A stretch of DNA of 64,000 bases from Bellilinea sp034411135 (GCA_034411135.1 DAOUMN010000020.1:87461-151460); one strand, 5' to 3'. Positions 1-9,026 are shown, numbered from the stretch's first letter. The notes: generated from the sequence alone by a model not told the origin. Numbers and translations are program-made.

Positions 1-1270
1 GCCGGGTTTCAGGGATGATGTCGAATAACCGGTAGGCTTCGAAATCACCGACAATCACCAGCCGCGTTTGCTGAAATTCACGCATCACTCGCACCACCGC
101 CCGGCGGACGGCTGCCAGGTCCTGGCTCTGGCTGGGGTTGGCGACCCAGCCAAGGTTGATCGTATCACGCGGCGGGCTTTCGTGCAGCCAGATGAAATTG
201 GTGCGCGACCAGCCATCTGGGATGAACTCCGCCGGGCGTCCCGCACTGCGCAGCGACTCGGCGTGCAGCGGCGAGGGCACAGTGATCAGGTCAGCCATCA
301 ACAGCGCGGCAGCATAGGCTTTGCCGCGTGCCGGGGTGCCCAGCCCAAATTGGGGGTACAACGGATCGTTGACCGGCAGTAGCTCGAAATCGGTTTCCAG
401 GTCAATGATCAGCGGCACGCCGCGGCTGGTCAGGCGGGCAATGCCCTCCAACGCATCCGGCTGCAAGTGTGGATTGGCAGCGATGATCACATCTGGTTGA
501 ATGCCCTCCGCCAGGCAGGCATCCAGCGTGGAAAAGACGTTACAGCCACCCTGGCGCAGTGCGCCTTCCAGCAGCCCAACACGGTTGGATCTGCCAAAGG
601 ATTGCCGCCCATTGAGAAGGATCACGTTCCAGCCTCTTCCAGAGAAGGGTTGGGCGATTTTCAGGGGTTCACCTTCTCCGTTATGGCGGTGTTCGACCTG
701 TGCTTGAATGCTGGCTTGCAGGCTGCGCAGCCCGGCTTCGATTTCCACATTACCATCAGCGCGTGCCTGGCGGATGTTGATTTCTAGCAGGGCGGGCAAA
801 ATCTCATCGATTTCATCCAGCCGCTCGGCAATTTCCTTTGCCGGATTTTCGGATTGTAAAATACCGATCAGCACACCGGCAGCGCGGTTCAACTCTTCCT
901 CGCTGACCCCGCTTGTTCTCCCGGTCAGGCGTTGGAGCAACCGCCCCACGGCTGCCGGGTCGGTGGGCAGCGGCTCACCGGTTGTCTCCCAGGATTCGCT
1001 CCACGCCAGTTCGATTTGCTCGCGCAGAGCCGGGTTGTGTGGATCGAGCCATAAGGCGCGCTCATAGAGCCGCCGGGCGCTACCGCCGTCGCCGCCAGCC
1101 AGGTACAGGTTGCCCAACACCACCAGTGATTCCACATCATCGGGGTAATCCTGCAGAATGGCGTTGAAGAGGCACACCGCCTCCTCGATTCGGTGTTCCT
1201 CCAGATAGGTTCGCCCCAACATTTTTCGCACTTTCAAATCCGGGGCAGCCACAAGGGTAGAAGCCACCAT
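1..1270 (-). CDS. TPR domain / glycosyltransferase protein, 3' end beyond the window
   Basis: The reading frame opens at ATG 1270 behind a good ribosome site (GAGGAG, 6 bases upstream) and stays open to the left edge, so about 423 residues are visible and the C terminus is missing. The first ~80 residues look like TPR helices (for example DDVESLVVLGNLYLAGGD followed by ARRLYERALWLDP). The part after about residue 200 resembles a GT-B glycosyltransferase: a WNVILLNG start of the first Rossmann domain, ADLITVPSPLHAESLR, and INLGWVANPSQSQDL opening the second. It probably transfers a sugar in the cytoplasm. Acceptor and donor cannot be told. It is divergent from the M23 peptidase gene. Confidence 0.7.
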   Translation of the reverse strand, partial: MVASTLVAAPDLKVRKMLGRTYLEEHRIEEAVCLFNAILQDYPDDVESLVVLGNLYLAGGDGGSARRLYERALWLDPHNPALREQIELAWSESWETTGEPLPTDPAAVGRLLQRLTGRTSGVSEEELNRAAGVLIGILQSENPAKEIAERLDEIDEILPALLEINIRQARADGNVEIEAGLRSLQASIQAQVEHRHNGEGEPLKIAQPFSGRGWNVILLNGRQSFGRSNRVGLLEGALRQGGCNVFSTLDACLAEGIQPDVIIAANPHLQPDALEGIARLTSRGVPLIIDLETDFELLPVNDPLYPQFGLGTPARGKAYAAALLMADLITVPSPLHAESLRSAGRPAEFIPDGWSRTNFIWLHESPPRDTINLGWVANPSQSQDLAAVRRAVVRVMREFQQTRLVIVGDFEAYRLFDIIPETR

Positions 1271-1305
1271 GTTTCTCCTCATCGATCCGTTGGTTACAAT
1301 ATCTG

Positions 1306-1327
1306 GCAGCCCTGCACCTTGGGCTGC
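1306..1327. promoter_or_regulatory. inverted repeat in a divergent intergenic region
   Basis: The bases 1306-1312 (GCAGCCC) and 1321-1327 (GGGCTGC) form a perfect 7-bp inverted repeat with an 8-base centre, between two divergent genes. It could be an operator or a hairpin in the leader of the leftward gene. There is no T run, so it is not a clear terminator. Confidence 0.3.
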
Positions 1328-1503
1328 ACTCCTATCTTACTTTGTCCGCCGTCCATGACCAATAAAAGCTTGCTGAAAATCCCGTAAAGAATGGATAAAC
1401 ACCATAGCGCGTGGATGGGCGCGCATTTTTTACCGGCGCTTCGCCTGTTTTTAATGCCGTCTTTACAGCCATACGCCGCGCCATCGTTTACACTGAGCGT
1501 ACC

Positions 1504-2193
1504 ATGATCGAATCAACCCCTCCCCTGTTGCCGCTTGCGGGCGCAGGCAGCGCAAACGCGCTCACCCCGTTCAGCAGCCCGGCAGCTTCATCCAGCCAAG
1601 GCAACAACTTTCAATCCCTGTTAGGCATGATGTTGATGTCCGGCAACGGTATGGGCGCCCAGAGCAGCGGCATGGTCAGCGACCTGCTCACTCCATTGAT
1701 GCTTCTATTGCTGGAACAGTTGCTCTCCCGCCAGGTGAACCAGACCACCAGCACTGCGGCTGCCGCTAGCCTGTATTCATCCGGTTTGTACCCGCCCGCG
1801 GCAGCAGGGGCTCCCTCGCCCACCCCATGGGGGCTGCCGGTCACCGGGCGGCTGACCCAAAAATTTCACGCCAGCCATAACGGGCTGGATTTTGGCATTC
1901 CGGTGGGCACGCCGGTGCGCTCGACCATGGACGGCACGGTGGTTTACGCTGGCTGGAACGATCAGGGTTACGGCAACCTGGTTATTGTCGAGCATGGTCC
2001 CTATCGAACCTATTACGCTCACCTGTCCAGCGTGCCGGTCAGCCTTGGTCAGCAGGTCAGCGCCGGGACGGTGATTGGACTGTCGGGCAACACCGGCAAC
2101 TCGACCGGACCGCACCTGCATTACGAAATCCGCTTCAACAAACAAGCCATCGATCCAACCGAGTTGACCCTCAACCGCCCGCCGCGCTGGTGA
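1504..2193 (+). CDS. M23 family metallopeptidase (LytM/NlpD type)
   Basis: Predicted to be a zinc peptidase that cuts peptide cross-links in the cell wall. The protein has 229 residues from ATG 1504; the longer frame upstream begins at 1411 but shows no domain. The peptidase domain spans about residues 112-222. It holds HNGLDFG (H125, D129), a YAH motif (H173) and HLHYE (H204, H206), so all expected metal and catalytic positions are present. The first ~105 residues are low-complexity Ser/Ala/Pro with a Met/Leu-rich stretch around residues 35-75, and no clear signal peptide is visible. Export may therefore be non-classical, or the start may be wrong. The PilZ gene follows after 23 bp, probably in the same transcript. 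Confidence 0.85.
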   Translation: MIESTPPLLPLAGAGSANALTPFSSPAASSSQGNNFQSLLGMMLMSGNGMGAQSSGMVSDLLTPLMLLLLEQLLSRQVNQTTSTAAAASLYSSGLYPPAAAGAPSPTPWGLPVTGRLTQKFHASHNGLDFGIPVGTPVRSTMDGTVVYAGWNDQGYGNLVIVEHGPYRTYYAHLSSVPVSLGQQVSAGTVIGLSGNTGNSTGPHLHYEIRFNKQAIDPTELTLNRPPRW

Positions 2194-2216
2194 TCTAAGC
2201 GCAGCCGGCACATTGG

Positions 2217-3077
2217 ATGGTCTGCGTGAACGCTCCTTTAACCCCGCATGAACTGTTCCGCCATCTCGCCGCCCGGCAAATCCCGGTGCGGCTGCTCAAC
2301 AATTACAAGGGTATGCCGGTCAGCAACGATGCGCAGATCGAACGGATCGACGAATCAGGGGTCGTTGTATCCAGCCATCGCTACCAGATTGCCTGCCTGT
2401 ACCTGGCGCGCCAGACCTACATTCAATTGGAAGCCTTCCAAACCACGCTGACCGGGCGGGTGGCAGGAATTCAACTGGGCAGCCAGAAGGCGTTGCTTGC
2501 AGATTTCGAAATTCTGCGCGGGCGGTATTGCAACCGCACCCAGATTCGCGTCGAACCGGAAGTGGCAGTGCTTGCCCAAGTGCGCGCCCGAGGTAGCAGC
2601 AGCCCGATCCTGGCTGCGCTGGCAGATCTTTCCACCCAGGGGTTGGGCATCTTCCTGGAACGCGGCGTGTACCACCCGCGGGTTTACCCACTGGGCGCAG
2701 AGATCAACCTGCGCTTCCGTTTGCCGGTCAACCCGCCAGCGTTCAGCCGCGTAACCGCGCCGTTGAGTCCCATCCCGGAACTGGACGAACGCTTCAGCCG
2801 CGAAAAAATTCGCGGCATACCCCAGTCTGAGAGCCCAACCAACCGCAACACCGCCGCGCTGAAAATCCCATCCTCGGACGGCAGCCTGAACATACGTGGG
2901 ATCATCCGCAACATCCGTCCCGAGCTGGGCGCCAACCGTTACCGCATCGGCATCCTGATTACCGGGCTGGACGATGACGGGCGGCTGACGCTGTACCAGT
3001 ACATCGCCAGCCGTCAATCGGAGTTGATTCGCGAGTTGAACACCCTGTACGAAGGGCTGGCGCGGCTGGGCAGCTGA
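2217..3077 (+). CDS. PilZ domain protein (YcgR-like), putative cyclic di-GMP receptor
   Basis: The 286-residue protein has an N-terminal part of about 100 residues followed by a PilZ domain. The domain opens with the RxxxR motif (R107-TQI-R111) and continues with DLSTQGLG (D137, S139, G142), the two signatures that contact cyclic di-GMP. Such proteins pass the nucleotide level on to motility or polysaccharide machinery. An insertion rich in Ser/Pro lies around residues 180-225. The start could also be GTG 2226. The gene is convergent with a chemoreceptor gene and follows the M23 peptidase gene closely, which fits a cell-surface role, although that is inference. Confidence 0.75.
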   Translation: MVCVNAPLTPHELFRHLAARQIPVRLLNNYKGMPVSNDAQIERIDESGVVVSSHRYQIACLYLARQTYIQLEAFQTTLTGRVAGIQLGSQKALLADFEILRGRYCNRTQIRVEPEVAVLAQVRARGSSSPILAALADLSTQGLGIFLERGVYHPRVYPLGAEINLRFRLPVNPPAFSRVTAPLSPIPELDERFSREKIRGIPQSESPTNRNTAALKIPSSDGSLNIRGIIRNIRPELGANRYRIGILITGLDDDGRLTLYQYIASRQSELIRELNTLYEGLARLGS

Positions 3078-3144
3078 ACTTTTCGCTGAACAACCTGCGC
3101 ATCGCTTGCCGTACGGCGGATGTTTTTTAATTGGCAGGGAAATC

Positions 3145-3179
3145 AAAAAACTGCCCGCCGGTCTGTTGCCGACGGGCAG
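3145..3179 (-). terminator. Rho-independent terminator of the chemoreceptor gene
   Basis: On the minus strand an 11-bp stem (3169-3179 with 3151-3161, one G-T pair) has a 7-base loop and is followed by six T (plus strand 3145-3150). It lies 35-69 bp after the stop codon of the chemoreceptor gene. Confidence 0.85.
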
Positions 3180-3213
3180 ATCACCATTAAGTACCACTAA
3201 GCATTGTCCGAGA

Positions 3214-5541
3214 TCAGGACATTTTGAACTGCACAACGACCTTTTCGAGCACGTCTGCCATCTCGGTCAGCGAGTTCGCCGAGGCAGACACCTCTTCAAC
3301 CTGCGCGCTCATTTCCTCAGCCGAGGCAGACACTTCCTGAATGGCGGCGCTGTTTTGCTCGCTCACGCTGGCGATGGTTTCGATCGCCATGCTCACCTCG
3401 CTGGAGCTGGCAGACATTTGCTCGGTGGCGGCAGTGTTTTCCTCGATGACCGCGGAGACCGAATCGACCGCTGCAATCATCTCGTTGGCGGCTTTCTCCA
3501 TCGCACTGGCGGCTTCGGCAGCCTGTTGGGCTTGCAGATTGACCTGTTCAACCGCCTTGAGGATCTGGCTGAGCGCGCTACCGGCTTCACCGGCAAACTC
3601 GACGCCTCTCTCGACCTTCTGACCGCTTTCGATCATCGCGCTGACCGCCTCGTCCACCGAAACCTGGATCGCTTTGATCAGGGTACCGATCTCGCGGGTG
3701 GCATTGGCGGAGCGTTCCGCCAGTTTACGCACTTCGTCCGCGACCACGGCAAAGCCTTTGCCGTGCTCGCCTGCGCGCGCCGCTTCGATGGCGGCATTCA
3801 GCGCCAACAGATTAGTTTGCGAGGCAATATCCTCGATCGTCTCAACGATCACCCCAATTTCATTGGAGCGGCGGCTCATTTCGCTCATTTTTTCCGCCGA
3901 CAGATCCACCTTCTCACGGATGGCTTGCATGCCTTCGACCGTATTGCGCACGGTGGACTGACCATTGCGGGCGGCTTGCGAGGCTTCACCTGCCCCCAGC
4001 GAGACCGCCTGGGCAATTTTTGCCACCTGCTGGATGGTGGTGTGCAGCTGGGCGGATAGCTGAGTCGCTCGGGCGGCTGCCTGTGCCTGTTCCTGCGCAC
4101 CGCGCGCCACGCCATCGATGGTGTGCGCCATCTGATCGATCGTTCCGGCGGTGCGGCTGACCGAATCGGTCTGCTGCCCTACCCCGGCGGCTACCTGCTG
4201 GACGGTGGCGGCGATCTGCGAGGTGGCTTGCCCCGCCTGGTTGGAGGCGGCTGCCAGCTGGGTGGCGGCAGCCTTGAGGTTGAGCGCGCTTTCGCGCACC
4301 TGTCCAACCTGCTCGCGCAGGCGGACAATCATGCGTACGAAGGCATTGCCGAGTACGTCCCGATCGGACAATGGCTGCACCTGAGCGCTCAGGTCACCGG
4401 CAGCAATCTGCCCGGCTGCCTGTGCCATCATCTTCTGGTAGGCGATCAAGCCGCGGAACGAATCCGCCAGGATGCCGACTTCGTCACGACTGATAAAGGT
4501 CACCTGCTGGTCGATATCGCCGACTGCCAAGCCGCGTGCCGTGTCTGCCATCTGGCGAATGGGTTTGGCAATGTTGCGGGCTAAAAGAACGCCGATCCCG
4601 GCTGCCAATACCAACACCACCACCCCGACCAACAGCAGGATATTGCGCAGCTGGTTGACCGGCGCATTGGCTTCTTTCACATCCTGTTCAACAATCAAAC
4701 CCCAGCCAGTCTGCAGCGGCACATAGGCGCCCATCACACTCTCTCCGCGGTAATCGGTGTAACGCTCGAAACCGGTTTGCTTCAACAGCACGTTTTGCGC
4801 CGCGATATGATCCATTTTCACTTCCAGCTCGGGGCGCTCCTGGAACATGCCCGCTTTGCGTAAATCTTCGGTAAACCGCGGCGGGCTGATGAGATAGCCC
4901 GCCCGGTTGATTAGGTAGGCATCGCCGGTTTCACCGGACCAGGCATTTTGCAGCACTTCGGCAAATAGGGTGGTTGGGATGGTGCCGCCGACCATGCCAA
5001 TCACTACCGAGGGGTTTTTCGGGTCGTACACCGGTGCCGCGACAACAAACACCAGGTTGCCGGTATCCTTGGAGATGATCGGCTCCGCCACCACGCTTTG
5101 CTTCTGCATCACGCTGGTGTAGTAGGAACGGGTGGATAAATCGTATTGGTTGTCGTTGTTGGTCACAATGCTTTTACCGTCCGTACCGGTCAGGAACATG
5201 GTTTCATAATTGCCCCACTGGTTGTAGTACTGCAGCAGGGCTTCCTTGGCGCCCTGCGGCTCCAGCGCGCGGATGCGAGCGATGCCCGCCAGCGTTTCGA
5301 TCTCGTGCGTACGCTGGTGAATCCACTCGTCCATGAACAGCGCCATATTCTCCGCATCCGTTTGGATGCGCTCCTGAATGGCGTGTTCCAAAGCGGCTTG
5401 GCTTTGCAGGTAGGCGATCAGCCCGACCAATAGCAGCGCGCCAAAGGATAACAACACAAAGGCGCGGGCAAGTCGGAACTGTAGGGTCTCCCGCTTTCCG
5501 CTGTCAGCAAGTGCTGGCTGGCGAGATTTTATAAAATTCAT
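3214..5541 (-). CDS. methyl-accepting chemotaxis protein with Cache sensor domain
   Basis: This is a transmembrane chemoreceptor of 775 residues. ATG 5541 is preferred over the start at 5559 because AGGAG lies 8 bases before it. A first membrane helix at about residues 22-42 is followed by an extracytoplasmic Cache-type domain of about 250 residues (motifs such as YETMFLTGTDGKSIVTNN and DAYLINRAGYLISPP). A second helix lies at about 302-322, then a HAMP domain and a long coiled-coil signalling domain. The kinase-contact tip reads IASQTNLLALNAAIEAARAGE. No C-terminal CheR-binding pentapeptide is visible. It should bind a small ligand outside and control CheA. No che genes are in this window. 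Confidence 0.92.
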   Translation of the reverse strand: MNFIKSRQPALADSGKRETLQFRLARAFVLLSFGALLLVGLIAYLQSQAALEHAIQERIQTDAENMALFMDEWIHQRTHEIETLAGIARIRALEPQGAKEALLQYYNQWGNYETMFLTGTDGKSIVTNNDNQYDLSTRSYYTSVMQKQSVVAEPIISKDTGNLVFVVAAPVYDPKNPSVVIGMVGGTIPTTLFAEVLQNAWSGETGDAYLINRAGYLISPPRFTEDLRKAGMFQERPELEVKMDHIAAQNVLLKQTGFERYTDYRGESVMGAYVPLQTGWGLIVEQDVKEANAPVNQLRNILLLVGVVVLVLAAGIGVLLARNIAKPIRQMADTARGLAVGDIDQQVTFISRDEVGILADSFRGLIAYQKMMAQAAGQIAAGDLSAQVQPLSDRDVLGNAFVRMIVRLREQVGQVRESALNLKAAATQLAAASNQAGQATSQIAATVQQVAAGVGQQTDSVSRTAGTIDQMAHTIDGVARGAQEQAQAAARATQLSAQLHTTIQQVAKIAQAVSLGAGEASQAARNGQSTVRNTVEGMQAIREKVDLSAEKMSEMSRRSNEIGVIVETIEDIASQTNLLALNAAIEAARAGEHGKGFAVVADEVRKLAERSANATREIGTLIKAIQVSVDEAVSAMIESGQKVERGVEFAGEAGSALSQILKAVEQVNLQAQQAAEAASAMEKAANEMIAAVDSVSAVIEENTAATEQMSASSSEVSMAIETIASVSEQNSAAIQEVSASAEEMSAQVEEVSASANSLTEMADVLEKVVVQFKMS

Positions 5542-5698
5542 TTTTCGGCTCCTGATCATTTAAGAATAGACTTATGTACACGTTCCGGTAAAGGGGTTGT
5601 ATACCACGTCCAGATTAAACGTTATACATGGGTAAATCTATAAAGATAGTGTAAAAAAAACCTAAAGGATGGGTGAATCTGACACGCCGGATGAACAC

Positions 5699-5727
5699 TT
5701 GACGATTCGGGCAAGGCGCGGTATATT
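5699..5727 (+). promoter_or_regulatory. promoter of the tRNA-Arg gene
   Basis: A TTGACG -35 box (5699-5704) and a TATATT -10 box (5722-5727) are separated by exactly 17 bases. The -10 box ends 8 bases before the first base of the tRNA, so the primary transcript would start almost at the mature 5' end. Confidence 0.75.
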
Positions 5728-5735
5728 AATCGCAC

Positions 5736-5809
5736 GCCCTCGTAGCTCAATTGGACAGAGCGTTTGCTTGCGGAGCAAAAGGTTCCAGATTCGAGTTCTG
5801 GCGGGGGCA
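5736..5809 (+). tRNA. tRNA-Arg, anticodon GCG
   Basis: A complete 74-base cloverleaf can be drawn. The acceptor stem GCCCTCG/CGGGGGC has one T-G pair. The D stem is GCTC/GAGC, the anticodon stem TTTGC/GCAAA has the loop TTGCGGA, and the T stem CCAGA/TCTGG has the loop TTCGAGT. The anticodon GCG reads the Arg codon CGC. A20, C35 and G36, known arginine identity bases, are present. CCA is not encoded. Most bacteria read CGC with an ACG anticodon deaminated to inosine, so GCG is slightly unusual. Confidence 0.93.
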
Positions 5810-5929
5810 CTTTTGATTTAAGGTTTCAGACCCCCGCAAGGGGGCGATGTTCGCGTTCTGGCGGGGGCACTTTTGATTTAAGGTTTCAGACCCCCGCAAG
5901 GGGGCGGTGTTCGCGTTCTGGCGGGGGCA
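5790..5929 (+). repeat. 60-bp tandem repeat built on the 3' end of the tRNA-Arg gene
   Basis: A 60-bp unit is repeated head to tail about 2.3 times. The last 20 bases of the tRNA (T loop, T-stem 3' strand, acceptor 3' strand, discriminator) occur at 5790-5809, 5850-5869 and 5910-5929 with a single base change (A to C at the T-loop position). The 40 bases between them are also copied, with one difference. Each spacer carries CCCCC-GCAA-GGGGG (5831-5844 and 5891-5904), a hairpin with a stable tetraloop. CCCCCGC can also pair with GCGGGGG of the tRNA 3' end. Confidence 0.9.
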
Positions 5930-6251
5930 TCCTTGCTCATCATGTGCGACATGCCGCCAAAGCGCATGCCCGCACATGAACTTTCATTACCCTTCAGCCA
6001 GGCTTGCTTGATCCATTCAAAATAGTGACTTTGAGCTGGACAACCGGTGCGGATCTACCCCAATAAATCGTTCGAATTTTCATTATTCAATTTTCCTTGC
6101 GTAAACTATGGTTGGGCTGAACAGAACGGAAGATATCTACACATTCATACGCGCAGAATCAAAAAATATGAACTTGCTTACGTTGTTAACACCATTTTAC
6201 TAGCGTTTTCACCCGCCGGTTACCCTTAACCAGACAGAAGCAGCGCAACGA
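5930..6251. other. non-coding gap, nothing recognised
   Basis: About 320 bp between the tRNA-derived repeats and the 3' end of the beta-helix gene. It is A+T-richer than its surroundings. A 60-codon frame at 6047-6229 has no ribosome site or recognisable sequence. No RNA gene, terminator with a T run or mobile element was seen. Confidence 0.4.
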
Positions 6252-7964
6252 TCAGCGCCCCAGCAGCGGCAAGTAGAGGAAAGCAGCCGGTACAAAAGCC
6301 TGCCCGCCATATTCGAAGGGACCGATATCGCAGCGCCCCTGGCGCAGGAAACCGCGTTGGTCGAAGCCCGGGCAGTTTGCCAGATTACCCTGGTCGATTG
6401 CCGGGCTGCCCACGCCCAGCGCCATGGTGCGTGTCCAGCCGCCGTTGTCCGCCAGCGGTAGAAGCAATGGATCGAGAAAGAGTGGGTTGGCGGTGACCCA
6501 GTTGTTGACATCGTTATTGTAGGTGGGCTTGTAACGCGGATGCTGAATGTTGGCTCCGCCATCCAGCATGGGGCGGTTGGTGTGGTAACCCTGCCAACGA
6601 GTCTCGCTCGGCTGGTTTTGCTCGTTGAGAGTGTTGTTCAGAAAAATCGTATTGGTCAGGGTGATCAGCTGGCTGGTACCGCCGCCGTGCAGCCCACCCG
6701 CCTGGTAGTCAGCGTGGTTGTAGGCAAACAGGCTGTTGGTGATGTCGATCGTGCCCAGGGTAACCGCCATCGCGCCACCCTGCCCCACCTGGTTAAATCC
6801 TGCTGTGGTGCGGTTGTAGGCAAAGGTGGTATTGGTCACCTGCCCGCGTCCCAGGATGTACACCCATAACCCGCCTCCCTGGCGCAGGGCGCGGTTGTCC
6901 TCGAAGGTAGAATCACGCACAATCAAGTTGATCTCCTGGCTACCGCCGGCATGATCGTCCTCGATGTGGTAAATGGCACCGCCCTGCCCATACTGCCCAT
7001 CAGCCCCAGCTGCCTGATTTTGGAAAAAGGTCGTTTTCTCGTATACCGCCAGCGTGCCCAGGTTGTCCGAAACCACCGCCCCAATCGCCCCGCCGCCGCG
7101 GCGCGCCGTGTTGGCAACAAAAGCGCTGCCGCAAACGTGCAGGCGGTTGCTCGAATTGGGGTTGTAACTGTTGCTGACCCCGTCCACATGGATCGCGCCA
7201 CCGTAACCGCGCACAATACCGCCAGCAGCCGGAGGAGTCGCATCTAGCGCCTGGTTGGATTCAAACCGGCTGTTGATCACCTCCAGCCCAGCCGCAATGA
7301 TGCCGATCGCACCACCGTTGCCCGCGCTGTTATCCCGAAATAGCGAACCGGAAATGACCAGTTGGTAGGCATTGTGGACGAATATCGCGCCGCCCTGGTT
7401 ATCCGGGGTAGTGACATCGCGGGTACGATTGCCTTCGAATGTGGAATTGATGATCTGCAGGCGGGTGCCGGGATGCCCGGCGCGGATCGCGCCGCCGGAG
7501 TGATCACCAGTCGACCCACCGGACGGCGCGCGCCCGTTGATCAAACGCAGGTTTTGCAGGGTTATGCTGACCGTGCCAACTGTGTTGGGGTTGTGCCACT
7601 CCTTGTTGAGGATGCGCACCTGGTTGCCGCCATCCAGGGTGATCAACCCGCCGCCGTCCAGGACTGTATCGCGGGTGGTTGAAAGGTTAAGCGTCTGATC
7701 GATGGGAATGGTAACCGCTGCGCCGCCACAGTCGAAGCGGATGTGCCCGCCCTGGTCGAGGGCTGCCTGAATACCCGCGCGGGTGCAGTTGGTAATCACC
7801 CGCGGGTTGACCAAGACGACCGGCTGGAGGGCAAACGGACAGACGGCAATACCGCTACCAAAGGATGCCGGAGCCTGGGCAATCCCCGGCTGTGCAGGCG
7901 CCAGACAGGCTGCCAGGATGATCGCCAGCAGCAGGCAGTAGTATCTCAACAAGTTGGGTTTCAT
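6252..7964 (-). CDS. secreted right-handed beta-helix protein, probable lipoprotein
   Basis: The chosen start at ATG 7964 gives 570 residues beginning with a signal peptide (LLRYYCLLLAIILAAC). Its LAAC fits a lipobox, so the protein is probably anchored to the outer face of the membrane. The body is a series of ~25-residue rungs rich in G-G-A-I, N-S-x-F-x-x-N and similar turns, as in polymorphic outer membrane protein and pectate-lyase-like beta-helices. Examples are GGAIFVHNAYQLVISGSLFRDNSAGNGGAIG and ITNSLFAYNHADYQAGGLHGG. The C terminus ends in FLYLPLLGR. The longer frame to 8096 adds an unlikely Cys-rich extension. Its ligand or substrate is unknown. A similar protein is encoded at 22285-24474. 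Confidence 0.75.
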   Translation of the reverse strand: MKPNLLRYYCLLLAIILAACLAPAQPGIAQAPASFGSGIAVCPFALQPVVLVNPRVITNCTRAGIQAALDQGGHIRFDCGGAAVTIPIDQTLNLSTTRDTVLDGGGLITLDGGNQVRILNKEWHNPNTVGTVSITLQNLRLINGRAPSGGSTGDHSGGAIRAGHPGTRLQIINSTFEGNRTRDVTTPDNQGGAIFVHNAYQLVISGSLFRDNSAGNGGAIGIIAAGLEVINSRFESNQALDATPPAAGGIVRGYGGAIHVDGVSNSYNPNSSNRLHVCGSAFVANTARRGGGAIGAVVSDNLGTLAVYEKTTFFQNQAAGADGQYGQGGAIYHIEDDHAGGSQEINLIVRDSTFEDNRALRQGGGLWVYILGRGQVTNTTFAYNRTTAGFNQVGQGGAMAVTLGTIDITNSLFAYNHADYQAGGLHGGGTSQLITLTNTIFLNNTLNEQNQPSETRWQGYHTNRPMLDGGANIQHPRYKPTYNNDVNNWVTANPLFLDPLLLPLADNGGWTRTMALGVGSPAIDQGNLANCPGFDQRGFLRQGRCDIGPFEYGGQAFVPAAFLYLPLLGR

Positions 7965-8212
7965 CGGTGCGGGGGAATCGAATTTAGACCGACAACAGCA
8001 ATACCTGATTATACGGCAGAATAACCGGACTACACCAATGCACAACGAAGGATGTTGATAACTGAAAGGCAAGAAGAAGGCAGATACTCGACTCAAAAGG
8101 CTGGTTGGGAATATTCCTTAATCTTGGTTCGTTAAAGGTATTGCCTTTCTTACCGTGCGGATATAAACTGTATTTAACGTCCCCCCAAGTACCCAATCAA
8201 GGAGTAAATAAA

Positions 8213-8962
8213 ATGCCATCCTTCTCTCGCATGCCTCGCTACGACATCCGCAACGATGGCGCAGGACCATACGCTATTTTCTACTGCGATTCCTGCGGGC
8301 GCGAATTTCGCAGCCAGCCCGATGTGATCAATACCCTCGGTCAGGATCTCGGCAAACAGGCAGTGGGCGGTTTTCTGCGCAAGGTGCCCCTGGTGGGCAA
8401 CGTCGTCGCCGATAGTGTAACCGGCGAAGATCCCCGTTACACCTACAAATTGACCCCCGCTCAGTTAGACAAAGCCTGGGCACAGGCACAGGTGCATTTC
8501 CGCGAATGCCCCACCTGCGGGCGAATCGTTTGCCTGTCCGATTTCGACACCCAGTCCGGTTTTTGCCAGGAGGACTCGCCGCGCACCAACGAGATTGCCG
8601 AAGCGCGCGGTGAGCAAGCTGGCGCTGCGCTGAAAGGACTGGCAAACGCCTTCGGTCTCGGCGATGTAGTCAAAAAGGTCAGCCAGGCAGCCGACAGCGC
8701 CGAGCGCGCCAGCGCCCAACTGGCGCGATGCCCCCAGGATGGCACACTGGCGGCACCGGGCACCAAATTCTGCCCCGAATGCGGCAGTGCAATGATCCAG
8801 CCGCAAGCGACGCTGTGCCCAAATTGCGGCACAGACACCAAAGGCGCCAAGTTCTGCCCAGAATGCGGGACCAAGATCGAACCCAAGCCAGCTGTCTGCC
8901 CCAACTGCGGCGCAGAAGCCAAAGGTGCCAGGTTTTGCCCCGAATGCGGCACTAAATTGGGC
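8213..8962 (+). CDS. multi zinc-ribbon protein
   Basis: The start at ATG 8213 follows AAGGAG; the stop codon is at 8963-8965 and the protein has about 250 residues. The N-terminal part has a CDSCGREF ribbon and later CPTCGRIVC. The middle (about residues 60-80 and 135-180) is Gly/Ala-rich and may be helical. The C terminus holds three consecutive ribbon units: CPQDG..FCPECGS, CPNCG..KFCPECGT and CPNCG..RFCPECGT. Zinc-ribbon arrays of this kind (double zinc ribbon, DZR) often mediate protein or nucleic-acid contacts. No enzyme domain is visible and the function is unknown. Confidence 0.75.
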
Positions 8963-8994
8963 TGACCCGCCCGTGTGGTTCTTCAGCATCGCTG

Positions 8995-9026
8995 CCCGGT
9001 CTGCCCAGCGCCGACCGGGTTCTTAA
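8995..9026 (+). terminator. probable terminator after the zinc-ribbon gene
   Basis: A 7-bp stem CCCGGTC (8995-9001) / GACCGGG (9013-9019) is followed by a T-rich stretch (TTCTTAATT). The stem is strong but the T run is interrupted. Confidence 0.5.

Noticed and set aside
3106..4584. Long plus-strand frames opposite the chemoreceptor gene
   Set aside because: His/Gly-rich shadow translations of a clear minus-strand gene; the same holds for long frames opposite gatB, the beta-helix genes and the glycan genes.
5790..5929. Short direct repeats resembling a CRISPR array
   Set aside because: The units are contiguous with no unique spacers, are derived from the tRNA end, and no cas genes are near.
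5747..5979. Open frames on both strands across the tRNA-derived repeats
   Set aside because: They exist only because the 60-bp unit is a multiple of three and has no stops; no ribosome site or family match.
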